Positions 23,385 to 31,146 of a stretch of 64,000 bases of DNA are shown one piece after another; the stretch's first letter is position 1, and the number at the start of each line of letters is the position of its first letter. Position numbers and translations under genes: made by a program. The notes beneath the pieces are model-generated. The model worked only from the letters and a program-made list of their open reading frames with translations. It did not search any database and was not told the origin of the DNA. Origin of the DNA: a virus; IMG/VR virus record IMGVR_UViG_3300010396_000007, positions 1 through 64,000 of that record, one strand, 5' to 3'.

Positions 23385-23684
23385 ATGAAAAAGTGGTTAC
23401 TTTGTAGCCTAATTATTTTAACCGGATGCGGGGGTTTGTCGAAGACACTTCCCCCGCCTTCAACTATAACAATTAACTGGCAAGATGGGAACCCAACCAT
23501 TCCTGCATGTGGCAGCTTTAACTGTAAATCAGGTTGGCAAATTTTAGACAACGGAAAACTTGAATCTCTCCCCCTTTCAACTACATCTTATATAGGAGTG
23601 GCATCTCATACGTATCAAATACGGGCTACCGGCTTAGATGGAAAAGGTAACCCGCTTTACTCTTCGTATGTAGCTGTCCCATGA
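23385..23684 (+). CDS. Lipoprotein with FN3-like domain, 99 aa
   Basis: MKKWLLCSLIILTGCGG is a type II signal peptide with lipobox LTGC. The mature part (STITINWQDGNPTIPACGSFNC, SHTYQIRATGLDGKGNPLYSSY) resembles the preceding protein's FN3-like fold and includes the same YTI-x-G-x-D-G-x-G-N motif, so the two look like relatives made by duplication. Expected location is the inner or outer membrane, facing the periplasm or outside. A superinfection-exclusion role is inference. Confidence 0.7.
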   Translation: MKKWLLCSLIILTGCGGLSKTLPPPSTITINWQDGNPTIPACGSFNCKSGWQILDNGKLESLPLSTTSYIGVASHTYQIRATGLDGKGNPLYSSYVAVP

Positions 23685-23691
23685 GGAGAAC

Positions 23692-24138
23692 ATGGATATT
23701 CTAAAAGCGTTACTAAGTTTTTCTTTAGGATTGTCATTACTGTTGATGACATTCCTATTCCCGCTATTCAAGATTTGTTTCATTATATTCATGCTTGCGT
23801 ATTTGCTACATAAAACATATAAATACCGCAACTGGACTTTTGCGGTCCCTAGTGTGGGAGGAGTATTAAATCTGACCGCAATTCTTTCGAATGGTGGCAA
23901 AATGCCGGTGCTAGTCCCTCCGGGATTTCAACTTACTGGGATTGACCCTTGTCATTCTCTTCTAACTGCCGGGACACATGTTAAGATGCTCTGCGACATT
24001 TTCCCGCTCATGCATCTAGGTTTGTTTAGTGTAGGCGACGTGACAATCGCTGTAATTTGGCCCTTGACAGTCATAGGGTATGTATGCTACAGTAAATACA
24101 CTAAGAGAAAGGCAGCAAATGTCAGTTCACATTCTTAA
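23692..24138 (+). CDS. DUF5317-like integral membrane protein, 148 aa
   Basis: Three or four hydrophobic segments are visible (residues 5-30 and 33-45, then a long loop, then 110-135). The loop has VPSVGGVLNLTAILSNGGKMPV, GIDPCHSLLTAGT and LGLFSVGDV, matching the uncharacterised DUF5317 family as I recall it. The protein is probably in the inner membrane. It lies between the lipoprotein and the Prs-like gene, and its 3' end contains the promoter for the latter. Function unknown. Confidence 0.65.
   Translation: MDILKALLSFSLGLSLLLMTFLFPLFKICFIIFMLAYLLHKTYKYRNWTFAVPSVGGVLNLTAILSNGGKMPVLVPPGFQLTGIDPCHSLLTAGTHVKMLCDIFPLMHLGLFSVGDVTIAVIWPLTVIGYVCYSKYTKRKAANVSSHS
24064..24093 (+). promoter_or_regulatory. 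Sigma70-like promoter before the Prs-like gene
   Basis: TTGACA (24064-24069), an 18-bp spacer ending TGC, and TACAGT (24088-24093) lie inside the end of the membrane-protein gene. Transcription would start near 24100, leaving a short leader before AGAAAGG and the ATG at 24119. It would express the NAD-related operon separately. Confidence 0.6.
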
Positions 24139-24940
24139 CGGTTACACCGTCATTCCTTACAAGAGCTTCAAGTTCTCCGGGGGCGAGATTCAAGTAAAGC
24201 TCGCTCCAGCAAATATGGAATACAGCGCAGACAAACCAGTTGTGTTCCATGCTACCATTACTAGCGCTGATGACCTTATGGAATTGGCCCTTGTGGTAGA
24301 CGCGGTGAAGCGATTCTTCAATCAGCCAATCAAGACACAGTTGTACCTTCCCTACATGCCATATGCGCGTCAAGACCGTGTATGCGCTAAAGGTGAAGCA
24401 CTATCTCTTCGTGTGGCCGCAACTTTCATTAACTCCCTTGAATTTGACAAGGTTACGGTAGTGGACCCTCACAGTGATGTGACACCGGCTTTACTTAACA
24501 ACTGCTCTGTCACTGACATAGTTGAGATTTTTGCCACTCGTATGCATCACTTTGCTCCAATTGGGAACACTGTGTTGGTATCCCCGGATGCAGGAGCAAT
24601 TAAGAAGGTCCTGAAGCTTGCACAATTTCTCAAATTGAGAATGATTCAAGCAGAGAAGATTCGCAATCCTATGGATGGTGAAATTACCGGCACGAAGGTT
24701 CACACAGACCACCTTGGATTAAAACCAGTTCTAGTAGTGGATGATATCTGCGATGGTGGGCGTACCTTTACCGAGCTTGCTAAAGAGCTTTCCCATAAGA
24801 CGGATGGAAAGTTGAATCTTTACGTCACCCATGGCATCTTTAGTAAAGGACTAGAACCGTTGCTGGAATGGTACGACAAAATCTATTGTCCATATGTGTT
24901 CCCCGGCGTTGAACAGAACGAGAAGTTGGTGAGAATATGA
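24119..24940 (+). CDS. PRPP synthetase-family enzyme (Prs-like; possible ADP-ribose pyrophosphate synthetase)
   Basis: Family marks: YARQDR (82-87), DPHSD (116-120), VSPDAGA (154-160) and the PRPP loop VVDDICDGGRTF (206-217). The 273-aa protein is shorter than bacterial Prs (about 315 aa) and lacks the PRPP synthetase N-terminal segment in part. Prs makes PRPP from ribose-5-phosphate and ATP. Next to the NAMPT-like gene it supplies PRPP for NAD+ salvage or, as reported for phage NARP1, forms ADP-ribose pyrophosphate to rebuild NAD+ after a host defence has depleted it. Which substrate is used cannot be told by eye. It has its own promoter; ATGA overlap follows. Confidence 0.85.
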   Translation: MSVHILNGYTVIPYKSFKFSGGEIQVKLAPANMEYSADKPVVFHATITSADDLMELALVVDAVKRFFNQPIKTQLYLPYMPYARQDRVCAKGEALSLRVAATFINSLEFDKVTVVDPHSDVTPALLNNCSVTDIVEIFATRMHHFAPIGNTVLVSPDAGAIKKVLKLAQFLKLRMIQAEKIRNPMDGEITGTKVHTDHLGLKPVLVVDDICDGGRTFTELAKELSHKTDGKLNLYVTHGIFSKGLEPLLEWYDKIYCPYVFPGVEQNEKLVRI

Positions 24941-25254
24941 GAGAAATGAAAACATTGCAACAGCCATCAAGTAAACGATTTATCTATACCCTCATGGGAT
25001 TTATAGTTTCTTGGTGTATCTTTGCTGGCGTTATCGGTTGTGAAGTGAGTGCTGTAGCTACAGTGAAAACGAATAATCCAAATATGAAAGTGGACTTCCT
25101 TTTCGAACATGAGGGCTGCCGCGTCTATAGATTTTCAGATAACGGCAACGATCACTACTACGCCAAGTGTGCAAATGGATCATTTACGTCTAGTGAAATA
25201 CCGCAAGGTAAGACAACTAGACCAGAAGAAATTCCGACAGGAGAAACAAATTGA
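24937..25254 (+). CDS. Membrane-anchored or lipoprotein-like small protein (DUF4884-like), 105 aa
   Basis: An N-terminal hydrophobic stretch (YTLMGFIVSWCIFAGVIGC, with a lipobox-like AGVIGC) is followed by VDFLFEHEGCRVYRFSDNGNDHYYAKC, which resembles the DUF4884 pattern. It could be a lipoprotein or membrane-anchored domain with a disulfide-type Cys pair. It is inserted between the Prs-like and NAMPT-like genes and coupled to both (ATGA and TTG overlaps), so it may have a role with them, or be a passenger. Confidence 0.6.
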   Translation: MREMKTLQQPSSKRFIYTLMGFIVSWCIFAGVIGCEVSAVATVKTNNPNMKVDFLFEHEGCRVYRFSDNGNDHYYAKCANGSFTSSEIPQGKTTRPEEIPTGETN

Positions 25255-26723
25255 ATATCTTTCCATTACACGCAACAGATTTCTACAAGACTGGACACTA
25301 TGCCCAGTACCCTGCTGGCAGTGAGTTTGTCTATGAGAACTTCACTTGTCGGTCATCCAAGTTCTTCGAACACGCTATCGGCTATGACAGCACAGTAGTG
25401 TTCTTTGGACTCCAATATGTCCTGAAGAACCTTCTTGTGGATATTTGGAACAAGAATTTCTTTGAAAAGCCTATTGAGGAAGTCGTTGCGAAGTATGAGC
25501 GCCGTATGACGGGAGCGCTTGGACCGGGACTGGTGACCATGGAACATATCCGTGAGTTGCACGCTCTAGGATACCTACCTATCCGCATCAAGGCTCTCCC
25601 TGAAGGTTCGCACGTCGATATCAGGGTGCCTCTCTTTACCATTGAGAACACCGTAGCAGGATTCGGATGGGTTGTGGGATACCTTGAAACGGCCATCTCA
25701 GCCGAGCTTTGGCAGACTATTACATCGGCCACTTCAGCCTATGAGTATCGCAGGATGCTGGACATGTATGCAGATGCTACGGGGGCCGATAAGAGCTTCG
25801 TGCCGTGGCAGGGACATGACTTCTCAGCGCGCGGTATGGTTGGAGTCATAGGTGGAGCAGCAAGCGGTATGGGTCATCTGACCAGTTTTACAGGCACAGA
25901 TACAGTCCTTGCATTGGACTTCCTTGAGGAATACTATCGTGGAGGAGAAACATTCCTTGGAGGGTCTGTGCCTGCTACGGAGCATTCCGTGATGTGCATG
26001 GGCACCGAAGACGAAGAGATTTACACATTCAGTCGCTTGATTACTGAGGTTTATCCAAGCGGAGTTGTCAGTATCGTATCTGATACGTGGGACTTCTGGA
26101 CAGTTATTACCAGCTTCACACGTCAATTGAAATCGGAAATCCTTGACCGTAAAGGTAAAGTAGTGTTCCGCCCCGACTCTGGGGACCCTGTGAAGATTAT
26201 TTGTGGGGACCCGGAAGCTGAGAAAGGCTCTCCTGCTTTCAAAGGAGCGGTTGAATGTCTCTGGGAAATCTTTGGTGGGACTATCACTAGCAAGGGTTAT
26301 AAGGTCCTTGACTCGCATGTTGGCCTTATCTACGGGGACAGCATCTCGCTTACTCGTGCTGATGCGATTCTTAGTGGATTGCAGGAGAAGGGCTTTGCCT
26401 CGTCTAACATCGTGTTTGGGATTGGCAGCTACACATATCAGCATGTGACCCGCGATACTCTTGGTACTGCTATCAAGGCGACTTGGGGGCAGGTAAACGG
26501 GAAGGGACGTGAGCTTTTCAAGAAGCCGAAGACTGACAACGGTATGAAGAATTCCGCTTGTGGTCTTCTGAGAATTGAGCGCGAGCATGGGCAGTTTGTA
26601 CTCTATGACCGTCAAACGCGCGAGCAGGAACAAAAAGGACTCTTGACAACTGTGTTCGAAGATGGTAAGATAGTTAAAGAATACAGCATCGTAGAGATTC
26701 GTGACACGGTTTTGAAAGGATAG
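25251..26723 (+). CDS. nadV: Nicotinamide phosphoribosyltransferase-family enzyme (NadV/NAMPT-like)
   Basis: The 490-aa protein matches NAMPT from end to end: DFYKTGHYAQYP at 10-21, FVPWQGHDFSARGM (183-196), the PATEHSV segment with His245 at the position of human His247, DTWDFW, and FRPDSGDP. It normally forms nicotinamide mononucleotide from nicotinamide and PRPP. Phage members in NARP1 instead join ADP-ribose pyrophosphate with nicotinamide to give NAD+ in one step. The start is a TTG overlapping the upstream stop. A promoter at 26643 lies in its 3' end, and its stop shares one base with tRNA-Arg. Confidence 0.9.
   Translation: MNIFPLHATDFYKTGHYAQYPAGSEFVYENFTCRSSKFFEHAIGYDSTVVFFGLQYVLKNLLVDIWNKNFFEKPIEEVVAKYERRMTGALGPGLVTMEHIRELHALGYLPIRIKALPEGSHVDIRVPLFTIENTVAGFGWVVGYLETAISAELWQTITSATSAYEYRRMLDMYADATGADKSFVPWQGHDFSARGMVGVIGGAASGMGHLTSFTGTDTVLALDFLEEYYRGGETFLGGSVPATEHSVMCMGTEDEEIYTFSRLITEVYPSGVVSIVSDTWDFWTVITSFTRQLKSEILDRKGKVVFRPDSGDPVKIICGDPEAEKGSPAFKGAVECLWEIFGGTITSKGYKVLDSHVGLIYGDSISLTRADAILSGLQEKGFASSNIVFGIGSYTYQHVTRDTLGTAIKATWGQVNGKGRELFKKPKTDNGMKNSACGLLRIEREHGQFVLYDRQTREQEQKGLLTTVFEDGKIVKEYSIVEIRDTVLKG
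26643..26671 (+). promoter_or_regulatory. Sigma70-like promoter before tRNA-Arg and the AAA+ gene
   Basis: TTGACA (26643-26648), 17 bp ending TGG, and TAAGAT (26666-26671) match the window's promoter motif. The start near 26678 lies 45 bases before the tRNA and would transcribe the tRNA together with the AAA+ ATPase gene. Confidence 0.6.
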
Positions 26724-26799
26724 GGCGCGTAACTCAGCGGACTAGAGTCACGAGCTTCTACCTCGTTGGCCGCAGGTTCGAATCCTGCCGTGCCCTCCA
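26723..26799 (+). tRNA. tRNA-Arg (anticodon TCT)
   Basis: Seven-bp acceptor GGGCGCG/CGTGCCC (one G-T pair), D-arm ACTC...GAGT, anticodon stem ACGAG/CTCGT with loop CTTCTAC (anticodon TCT, reading AGA), T-arm GCAGG-TTCGAAT-CCTGC, then discriminator T and encoded CCA. It is the only tRNA on the plus strand, apart from the cluster at 30.8-31.5 kb. It directly follows the nadV stop. Confidence 0.92.
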
Positions 26800-26816
26800 A
26801 TTTTGAAAGGAAACAA

Positions 26817-27953
26817 ATGGGAATCCAAACTGACAACGTAACATTCTTTCGCAATGATGATAACTTCATGCTAGGGAATGACAAGCCATCTAAACGCTAT
26901 CCAACCCTTCCTGCTGCGACGTATGTATTACGTTTCTCCCCGGAAGTTGGATTTTACCTTGAATTAACTGATGACTTCGATTTGCCTAAGAAACTTTATG
27001 GTAATCTCGAAAAGAAAGCTGACCGCATTCTTAATACCTTCAGTACACGTCCGGGGACAACCGGAGTACTCTTGTGCGGAGAGAAGGGAAGTGGTAAAAC
27101 TCTTCTGACGAAGCTGATTGCAACTAAGGCGCGCGATACTGGAATGCCGACCATTCTGGTTAACTTCGCAGCACAGGGAGATTCATTTAATACCTTCCTT
27201 GCGAAGATTGACCAACCCGCTGTTGTACTCTTTGATGAGTTTGAGAAGACGTATGATGAAAACGAGCAGCAGGGATTGCTGACGCTGTTGGATGGTGTGT
27301 TTTCGAGTAAGAAGCTTTGCCTGCTTACTTCTAACGAATTCAAGCAGATTAATAGCCACATGAAGAATCGTCCGGGACGTGTGTTCTATTACCTCAACTT
27401 TGAGGGATTGGATAGCCAGTTCGTTAAGGAATATGGAGCGGACAACCTCAAGAACCCAAATCATCTTGCAAGTCTTCAAGTGCTTGGTAATCTGGTAAAG
27501 CCGTTGAACTTCGACATGCTTCAGGCTGTTGTCGAAGAAGCTAACCGCTACAATGAGCCGCCAATGGAAACTTTGGACATGTTGAACGTCCGGGTATCTG
27601 GGTATGCTGACACCTTCTTGTATGAGCTTATCATTCCGGGTCGCAAGTTGACGAAGGGTAATGAAAAGGAAGTTCGTTGTAACCCAATCAACGGTTGTCG
27701 TCTGGCGTATTATTATTCTAAGCCAGCCAAAGAAGGTTCGAAAAAGAAGCCTACCATTGAGTATGACGAGGCGCAATTTGAATCGAAAGACTTGGTGGCT
27801 TTGAATGCGGACCTTGGTTCCTATGAGTATAAAAACGAAAAGGGTGAAATCCTGAAGCTCACACTGAAGCCAATCTCTGCATACAGTAGTGGTATGGATA
27901 AGGTAAAAGAACTTGTGGGGGACAGTGTTAAGGACCCCAATGACGACCTTTAA
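26817..27953 (+). CDS. AAA+ ATPase
   Basis: The ATG at 26817 follows GAAAGGAAACAA and is preferred to an in-frame start that would lie inside the tRNA. The 378-aa protein has Walker A GEKGSGKT (88-95), Walker B VVLFDEFE (136-143), sensor-1 TSN (171-173) and arginine-finger candidates (RPGR, 185-188). This matches phage AAA+ ATPases that act in DNA metabolism or protein remodelling. Residues 230-378 have no recognised motif. It is the last gene of the plus arm. Confidence 0.85.
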   Translation: MGIQTDNVTFFRNDDNFMLGNDKPSKRYPTLPAATYVLRFSPEVGFYLELTDDFDLPKKLYGNLEKKADRILNTFSTRPGTTGVLLCGEKGSGKTLLTKLIATKARDTGMPTILVNFAAQGDSFNTFLAKIDQPAVVLFDEFEKTYDENEQQGLLTLLDGVFSSKKLCLLTSNEFKQINSHMKNRPGRVFYYLNFEGLDSQFVKEYGADNLKNPNHLASLQVLGNLVKPLNFDMLQAVVEEANRYNEPPMETLDMLNVRVSGYADTFLYELIIPGRKLTKGNEKEVRCNPINGCRLAYYYSKPAKEGSKKKPTIEYDEAQFESKDLVALNADLGSYEYKNEKGEILKLTLKPISAYSSGMDKVKELVGDSVKDPNDDL

Positions 27954-27970
27954 ATAGGCACAAAAAGAAG

Positions 27971-27997
27971 GCCCCCTTTTCGGGGGCTTTTCCTTTT
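27971..27997. terminator. Rho-independent terminator at the convergent junction
   Basis: GCCCCC (27971-27976) pairs with GGGGGC (27982-27987) around TTTTC, followed by TTTTCCTTTT on the plus strand. On the minus strand, the stem is followed by a weaker CCTTCTTTTTG. It lies between the stop of the AAA+ gene and the stop of the minus-strand HNH gene, so it probably ends both transcription units. Confidence 0.85.
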
Positions 27998-28592
27998 ACA
28001 TCTGTGATAATTTAGTGTACTCTACTAATTTACACCATGTTTTAAATTCTTCGTCTGAAAGCGGTCCCTTCATTCTATTGATAACTTTGTGGACCCATTG
28101 AATATTATCAACCGTGTATCCTTTGCTAGAATCTTTTCTATCTAAAGAAGCTGTGAAATCTGAATAATCAGGATTACTATTTAACAATTTCGAGGAAAGA
28201 TTAATAGGAACACCTGACAAAGCACAAGTTCCGTTTTGTCGGACAAATTGTTCCCATGCCTGTTCGATTGTCAAGTCAAAAGATATATCTCTCTTTTTAG
28301 CTCCCTCTCTAATACCTGCCCACACAGTTTTAGTCAAGTCACCAATACCTTCATGCGGACGTTTGCAAAAATAACCATTACTATTAGTTTTGACAGTCTC
28401 TTTAGCAGAGCACTTTTTACAACAAGTGCTTCTACCAGATTCAACATGATCTATTCGGCGGACTCCTTTGTAACCACACGAACATTCAACAGTATAGCAT
28501 TTTCGTCTGTTATGTAGAATTGTTCCCGTGATTTTCCATTTAGTTTCCACAGGAACCGCCTTTTGTCCAGTCGCAAATATCTCCTTGTTCAT
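27996..28592 (-). CDS. HNH homing-type endonuclease next to the ribonucleotide reductase gene
   Basis: The ATG at 28592 has GGAAAG in front; an earlier in-frame ATG at 28610 is less well placed. N-terminal ECSCGYKGVRRIDHVESGR and CCKKC form a zinc/AP2-like region. The nuclease core is NGTCALSGVPI, TASLDRKDSSKGY, DNIQWVHKVINRMKG. The motif SLDRKD...N..W.H resembles the HNH group with Ser in place of the first His. It overlaps the nrdJ 3' end by 53 bases. Homing genes next to ribonucleotide reductase genes are common in phages. Confidence 0.75.
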   Translation of the reverse strand: MNKEIFATGQKAVPVETKWKITGTILHNRRKCYTVECSCGYKGVRRIDHVESGRSTCCKKCSAKETVKTNSNGYFCKRPHEGIGDLTKTVWAGIREGAKKRDISFDLTIEQAWEQFVRQNGTCALSGVPINLSSKLLNSNPDYSDFTASLDRKDSSKGYTVDNIQWVHKVINRMKGPLSDEEFKTWCKLVEYTKLSQM

Positions 28593-30201
28593 AAAAAATC
28601 TTTCCTTCATGTTTGATAGCTGTGTTAAATTTCACCGCATTGAGAGGTTGTCCCGAACGCGCACCATCTGGGTAGCATGTAATTCCACGAAGGTTGGGCA
28701 GATGTTTCAAGAGCATTTCTCCAAAAGATTTTACTCTATCTTCGTTATTGAACTCACTTCCCCACGCTGGTAAATTTAAAGTGCTACTGATCCCATGATC
28801 GACGTATTGTTGAAGCCAAACTTGGAATTCAATTCTCCTAGTAGGATTCTCAGCTAGCGAATACGCATCTTCAATACTTTCAGGCGAGATTCCAGTTTCA
28901 ACTAGACGTTTTACAATTGGGTCAATAACGTATTGGTATTCCCATGTTCTGCCATTTAGATAACGTCTTTTGTAAGCACAGCAAAATATAGGCTCCATAC
29001 CAGATGTTGTTTCCGCAGCTATACTTATCGTACCCGTTGGCGCGATAGCTCTTGTCTTAACAGAATGGGACAGGCTCCATTGGTCTTCAATGCTGTGTGC
29101 GATTCCTGTACTTTGTGCATAAATCTCCAAATACTTCGCTAGGTCATCATCCGGCCCGTATTGTTTACCGTGTTTGACTAGCCACTCGTGGATTCCCATG
29201 AGTCCCAAACCAAGTCTACGGTTGTCTCTACGCACATCGGCAACTTTGTCGTAGGGCACATGTGAGTACTCAGTACCCGCAACCAATAGAGCAGTCCCGA
29301 CTTCAACACATGCCTGCATGTCCGCGAGGGTATGAATGCGAGCAAGGTTGAGACTGAGCAAATTACAAATGTCGCTATCCGTATCGCTAGTAACTTCAGT
29401 GCAAGCATTTCTTAGGTGTTCTCCTTCATTCTCGCCAGTGTCGATACTGAATCCCGGTTCCCCGGTGCTCACCATCTGTCTGACGGTTTCCCAGTACACC
29501 TTATAAGCATGAAGGTGTTTGGGATGATTCTTGTCATTATACGCTTTAAAGAACTCGCCGTCAAGTCGTACCGATACGTTCGTACCGTCCATGGGGGCAG
29601 GGAAGTTGAAATCCTGAGCCTTAAGTGCTCGTACCTCGGGGGACCAATCTTTCATATGAATAAACTTGAAAATGTCTGGATGATCCCATCCTAAACCGGC
29701 CCATATAGCACTTCTACGGCTTCCTCCTTGCATTATATATCTACCGGCCTCGTTTACCATTGCTTGAAGGGCTAGAGGGCCGGTAGCATGGCCCCCTGTT
29801 CGTTTAATGAGTGCTCCCTCCTCTCTGACACGGGAATATTCGATCCCGATTCCCGCGCCACTCATTAGCGCCATGGAAGCGTTGTGCATAATCTCTGACC
29901 ATCCCTCACGGCTATCTTCGGCTCGCATGAGTAGGCAGTTTTGAACTTGGTGGTAATCTCTCCCGGCTGCATACAAGTATCTCCCACCGGGTATAATTTG
30001 TCGCATTGCTATGCGATAGGTTAATTCATCTATCAAGTCTCTTTTGGCTGGCACCGCTGAAAATACACTCTCTGATACTCTCGATGCAATTTCAGGCCAT
30101 GTTTGTCTGTCATCTAGTGTTGGAAATTTGGCGTACTTATTATTAATAGTAGTTTGTGCGAACGTACTAAATACCTGTGATTGCGGGTCTACTGCCTGCA
30201 T
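28540..30201 (-). CDS. nrdJ: Adenosylcobalamin-dependent (class II) ribonucleotide reductase
   Basis: The 553-aa product has class II marks: IIPGGRYLYAAG, NCLLM with the redox Cys, GAGIGIEYSRVR, RNACTEVTSDTDSDICNLLSLNLARI (the radical/active-site segment), RRLGLGLMGIHEW and a C-terminal Cys pair (ICDWTKGGSCGN). It reduces ribonucleotides to deoxyribonucleotides with vitamin B12 and works with or without oxygen. It is shorter than the 740-aa Lactobacillus enzyme but in the range for phage NrdJ. A terminator precedes it on the minus strand (30248-30273), so it is probably a separate unit or read through from the lysis genes. Confidence 0.88.
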   Translation of the reverse strand: MQAVDPQSQVFSTFAQTTINNKYAKFPTLDDRQTWPEIASRVSESVFSAVPAKRDLIDELTYRIAMRQIIPGGRYLYAAGRDYHQVQNCLLMRAEDSREGWSEIMHNASMALMSGAGIGIEYSRVREEGALIKRTGGHATGPLALQAMVNEAGRYIMQGGSRRSAIWAGLGWDHPDIFKFIHMKDWSPEVRALKAQDFNFPAPMDGTNVSVRLDGEFFKAYNDKNHPKHLHAYKVYWETVRQMVSTGEPGFSIDTGENEGEHLRNACTEVTSDTDSDICNLLSLNLARIHTLADMQACVEVGTALLVAGTEYSHVPYDKVADVRRDNRRLGLGLMGIHEWLVKHGKQYGPDDDLAKYLEIYAQSTGIAHSIEDQWSLSHSVKTRAIAPTGTISIAAETTSGMEPIFCCAYKRRYLNGRTWEYQYVIDPIVKRLVETGISPESIEDAYSLAENPTRRIEFQVWLQQYVDHGISSTLNLPAWGSEFNNEDRVKSFGEMLLKHLPNLRGITCYPDGARSGQPLNAVKFNTAIKHEGKIFYEQGDICDWTKGGSCGN

Positions 30202-30247
30202 TGATTCTCCCTGTATTGTTTACTACATCGTGCAAAGACACGAAAAG

Positions 30248-30273
30248 CCGGGTAACCTGTGAGGGCTACCCGG
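30248..30273 (-). terminator. Terminator-like hairpin between the SleB-type gene and nrdJ
   Basis: On the minus strand CCGGGTA and TACCCGG (plus strand 30248-30254 and 30267-30273) form a 7-bp stem, followed by CTTTTCG. The T-run is short, so it may be a partial terminator. The stretch 30202-30321 otherwise holds only the nrdJ ribosome-binding site. Confidence 0.6.
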
Positions 30274-30321
30274 AGTTAAATCTACCATCGGAGATGGCGC
30301 TACAGTTAGTAGCTTTTCTGG

Positions 30322-30741
30322 TTACTTAAAGAATGTGTGGTGACCGATTACTACTGTGATTGGGTGTTGAAGCTTATCAGCAACGATATGGTTGAAAAAC
30401 CATCCACTCGTTGTGTTCTTGAGGTTGGCATAGTAATGAGCGCCGAGTGTATTGTCTACATCCTGTCCTGAAAGGACTAGCTGTGCTAGATTCTCACATG
30501 CCGCATAGATTTTATCACCCGGTTTCGGCTGTAGGTTAAACTCTGGATCAGAAATTACAGACATACTAGTAAAAGCATTCTTCTGATAAATCACATTATG
30601 CAAAGTAGAAGGAAAATCTTTGGCACCTACGCGATTAGCTATTACATGCATGACCGCTCTACATCCCTCTACACCTTCTCCTCTAGCTTCCTTCCATGTC
30701 ACAAGAGCTAGGTTATCTACATCTACATTATCGAATGTCAT
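30322..30741 (-). CDS. SleB-type cell wall hydrolase (endolysin candidate)
   Basis: LALVTWKEARGEGVEGCRAVMHVIANRV is the typical start of the SleB/Hydrolase_2 fold, with the catalytic Glu in EARGE. YQKNAFTSM, NTLGAHYYAN and SGWFFNHI are further family features. At 139 aa it is only the catalytic domain. It cuts peptidoglycan and is the best endolysin candidate in this arm, together with the related-looking protein at 35374. No signal peptide, so release would need a holin (candidates at 34999 and 46590). Confidence 0.8.
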   Translation of the reverse strand: MTFDNVDVDNLALVTWKEARGEGVEGCRAVMHVIANRVGAKDFPSTLHNVIYQKNAFTSMSVISDPEFNLQPKPGDKIYAACENLAQLVLSGQDVDNTLGAHYYANLKNTTSGWFFNHIVADKLQHPITVVIGHHTFFK

Positions 30742-30757
30742 TTGTTCCTTAAATCTT

Positions 30758-30832
30758 TGGCATGAGATGAACGATTTGCACGCTCGCCCTAACGCTTTGG
30801 AGGCGTAGATGCTGCTGTTACACCAATCTCAT
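30758..30832 (-). tRNA. tRNA-Trp (anticodon CCA)
   Basis: Read on the minus strand: acceptor ATGAGAT/ATCTCAT (7 perfect pairs), D-arm GGTG...CATC, anticodon loop CTCCAAA (CCA, reads TGG), T-arm GAGCG-TGCAAAT-CGTTC, discriminator G and encoded CCA. The T-loop begins TG rather than TT, and the top anticodon pair is T-T, both also seen in other phage tRNAs. It abuts tRNA-Thr with one base between. Confidence 0.8.
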
Positions 30833-30833
30833 A

Positions 30834-30909
30834 TGGAGCCTGCGGAGGGAATCGAACCCCCGACATTCTGTTTACAAAACAGATGCTCTACCAACTGAGC
30901 TACACAGGC
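30834..30909 (-). tRNA. tRNA-Thr (anticodon TGT)
   Basis: Minus strand: acceptor GCCTGTG/CGCAGGC with one G-T or mismatch-type pair, D-arm GCTC...GAGC, anticodon stem TCTGT/ACAGA with loop TTTGTAA (TGT, reads ACA), T-arm GGGGG-TTCGATT-CCCTC, discriminator T, encoded CCA. Fully canonical. Confidence 0.92.
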
Positions 30910-30988
30910 CGGTTTTAGGTTTTTTACAAGGTTTATACCTTTATCCTTGATTAGTCACTCCTAAAAATTGATGAGAATGATCCTAATA

Positions 30989-31063
30989 TGGAGCGGAATA
31001 CCCGACTTGAACGGGTGCCTTTGGTTTGGAAGACCACGATGCTACCACTAACACCAATCCCGC
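30989..31063 (-). tRNA. tRNA-Gly (anticodon TCC)
   Basis: Minus strand: acceptor GCGGGAT/ATTCCGC, D-arm GGTG...CATC, anticodon loop CTTCCAA (TCC, reads GGA), T-arm ACCCG-TTCAAGT-CGGGT, discriminator T, encoded CCA. The uppermost anticodon-stem pair is a mismatch; the rest is canonical. The 79 bases between it and tRNA-Thr contain nothing I recognise. Confidence 0.88.
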
Positions 31064-31071
31064 TTTAAATT

Positions 31072-31145
31072 TGGCACCGGGGCAGAGATTCGAACTCCAA
31101 TAAGCAGCTTCAAAGACTGCCGTCCTTCCATTGAACGAACCCGGT
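31072..31145 (-). tRNA. tRNA-Gln (anticodon TTG)
   Basis: Minus strand: acceptor ACCGGGT/CCCCGGT (one mismatch at the base of the stem), D-arm GTTC...GGAC, anticodon stem GCAGT/GCTGC with loop CTTTGAA (TTG, reads CAA), T-arm TGGAG-TTCGAAT-CTCTG, discriminator G, encoded CCA. It has a partner with anticodon CTG 165 bases upstream in the transcript. Confidence 0.85.
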
Positions 31146-31146
31146 A

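Noticed and set aside
25824-26633. Long antisense frame (269 codons) inside the NAMPT-like gene
   Set aside because: The sense frame has full-length NAMPT motifs; the antisense frame has none and lies in a region where all genes are on the plus strand.
27183-27776. Antisense 197-codon frame inside the AAA+ ATPase gene
   Set aside because: It is a shadow of the ATPase frame, with no start signal or domain.
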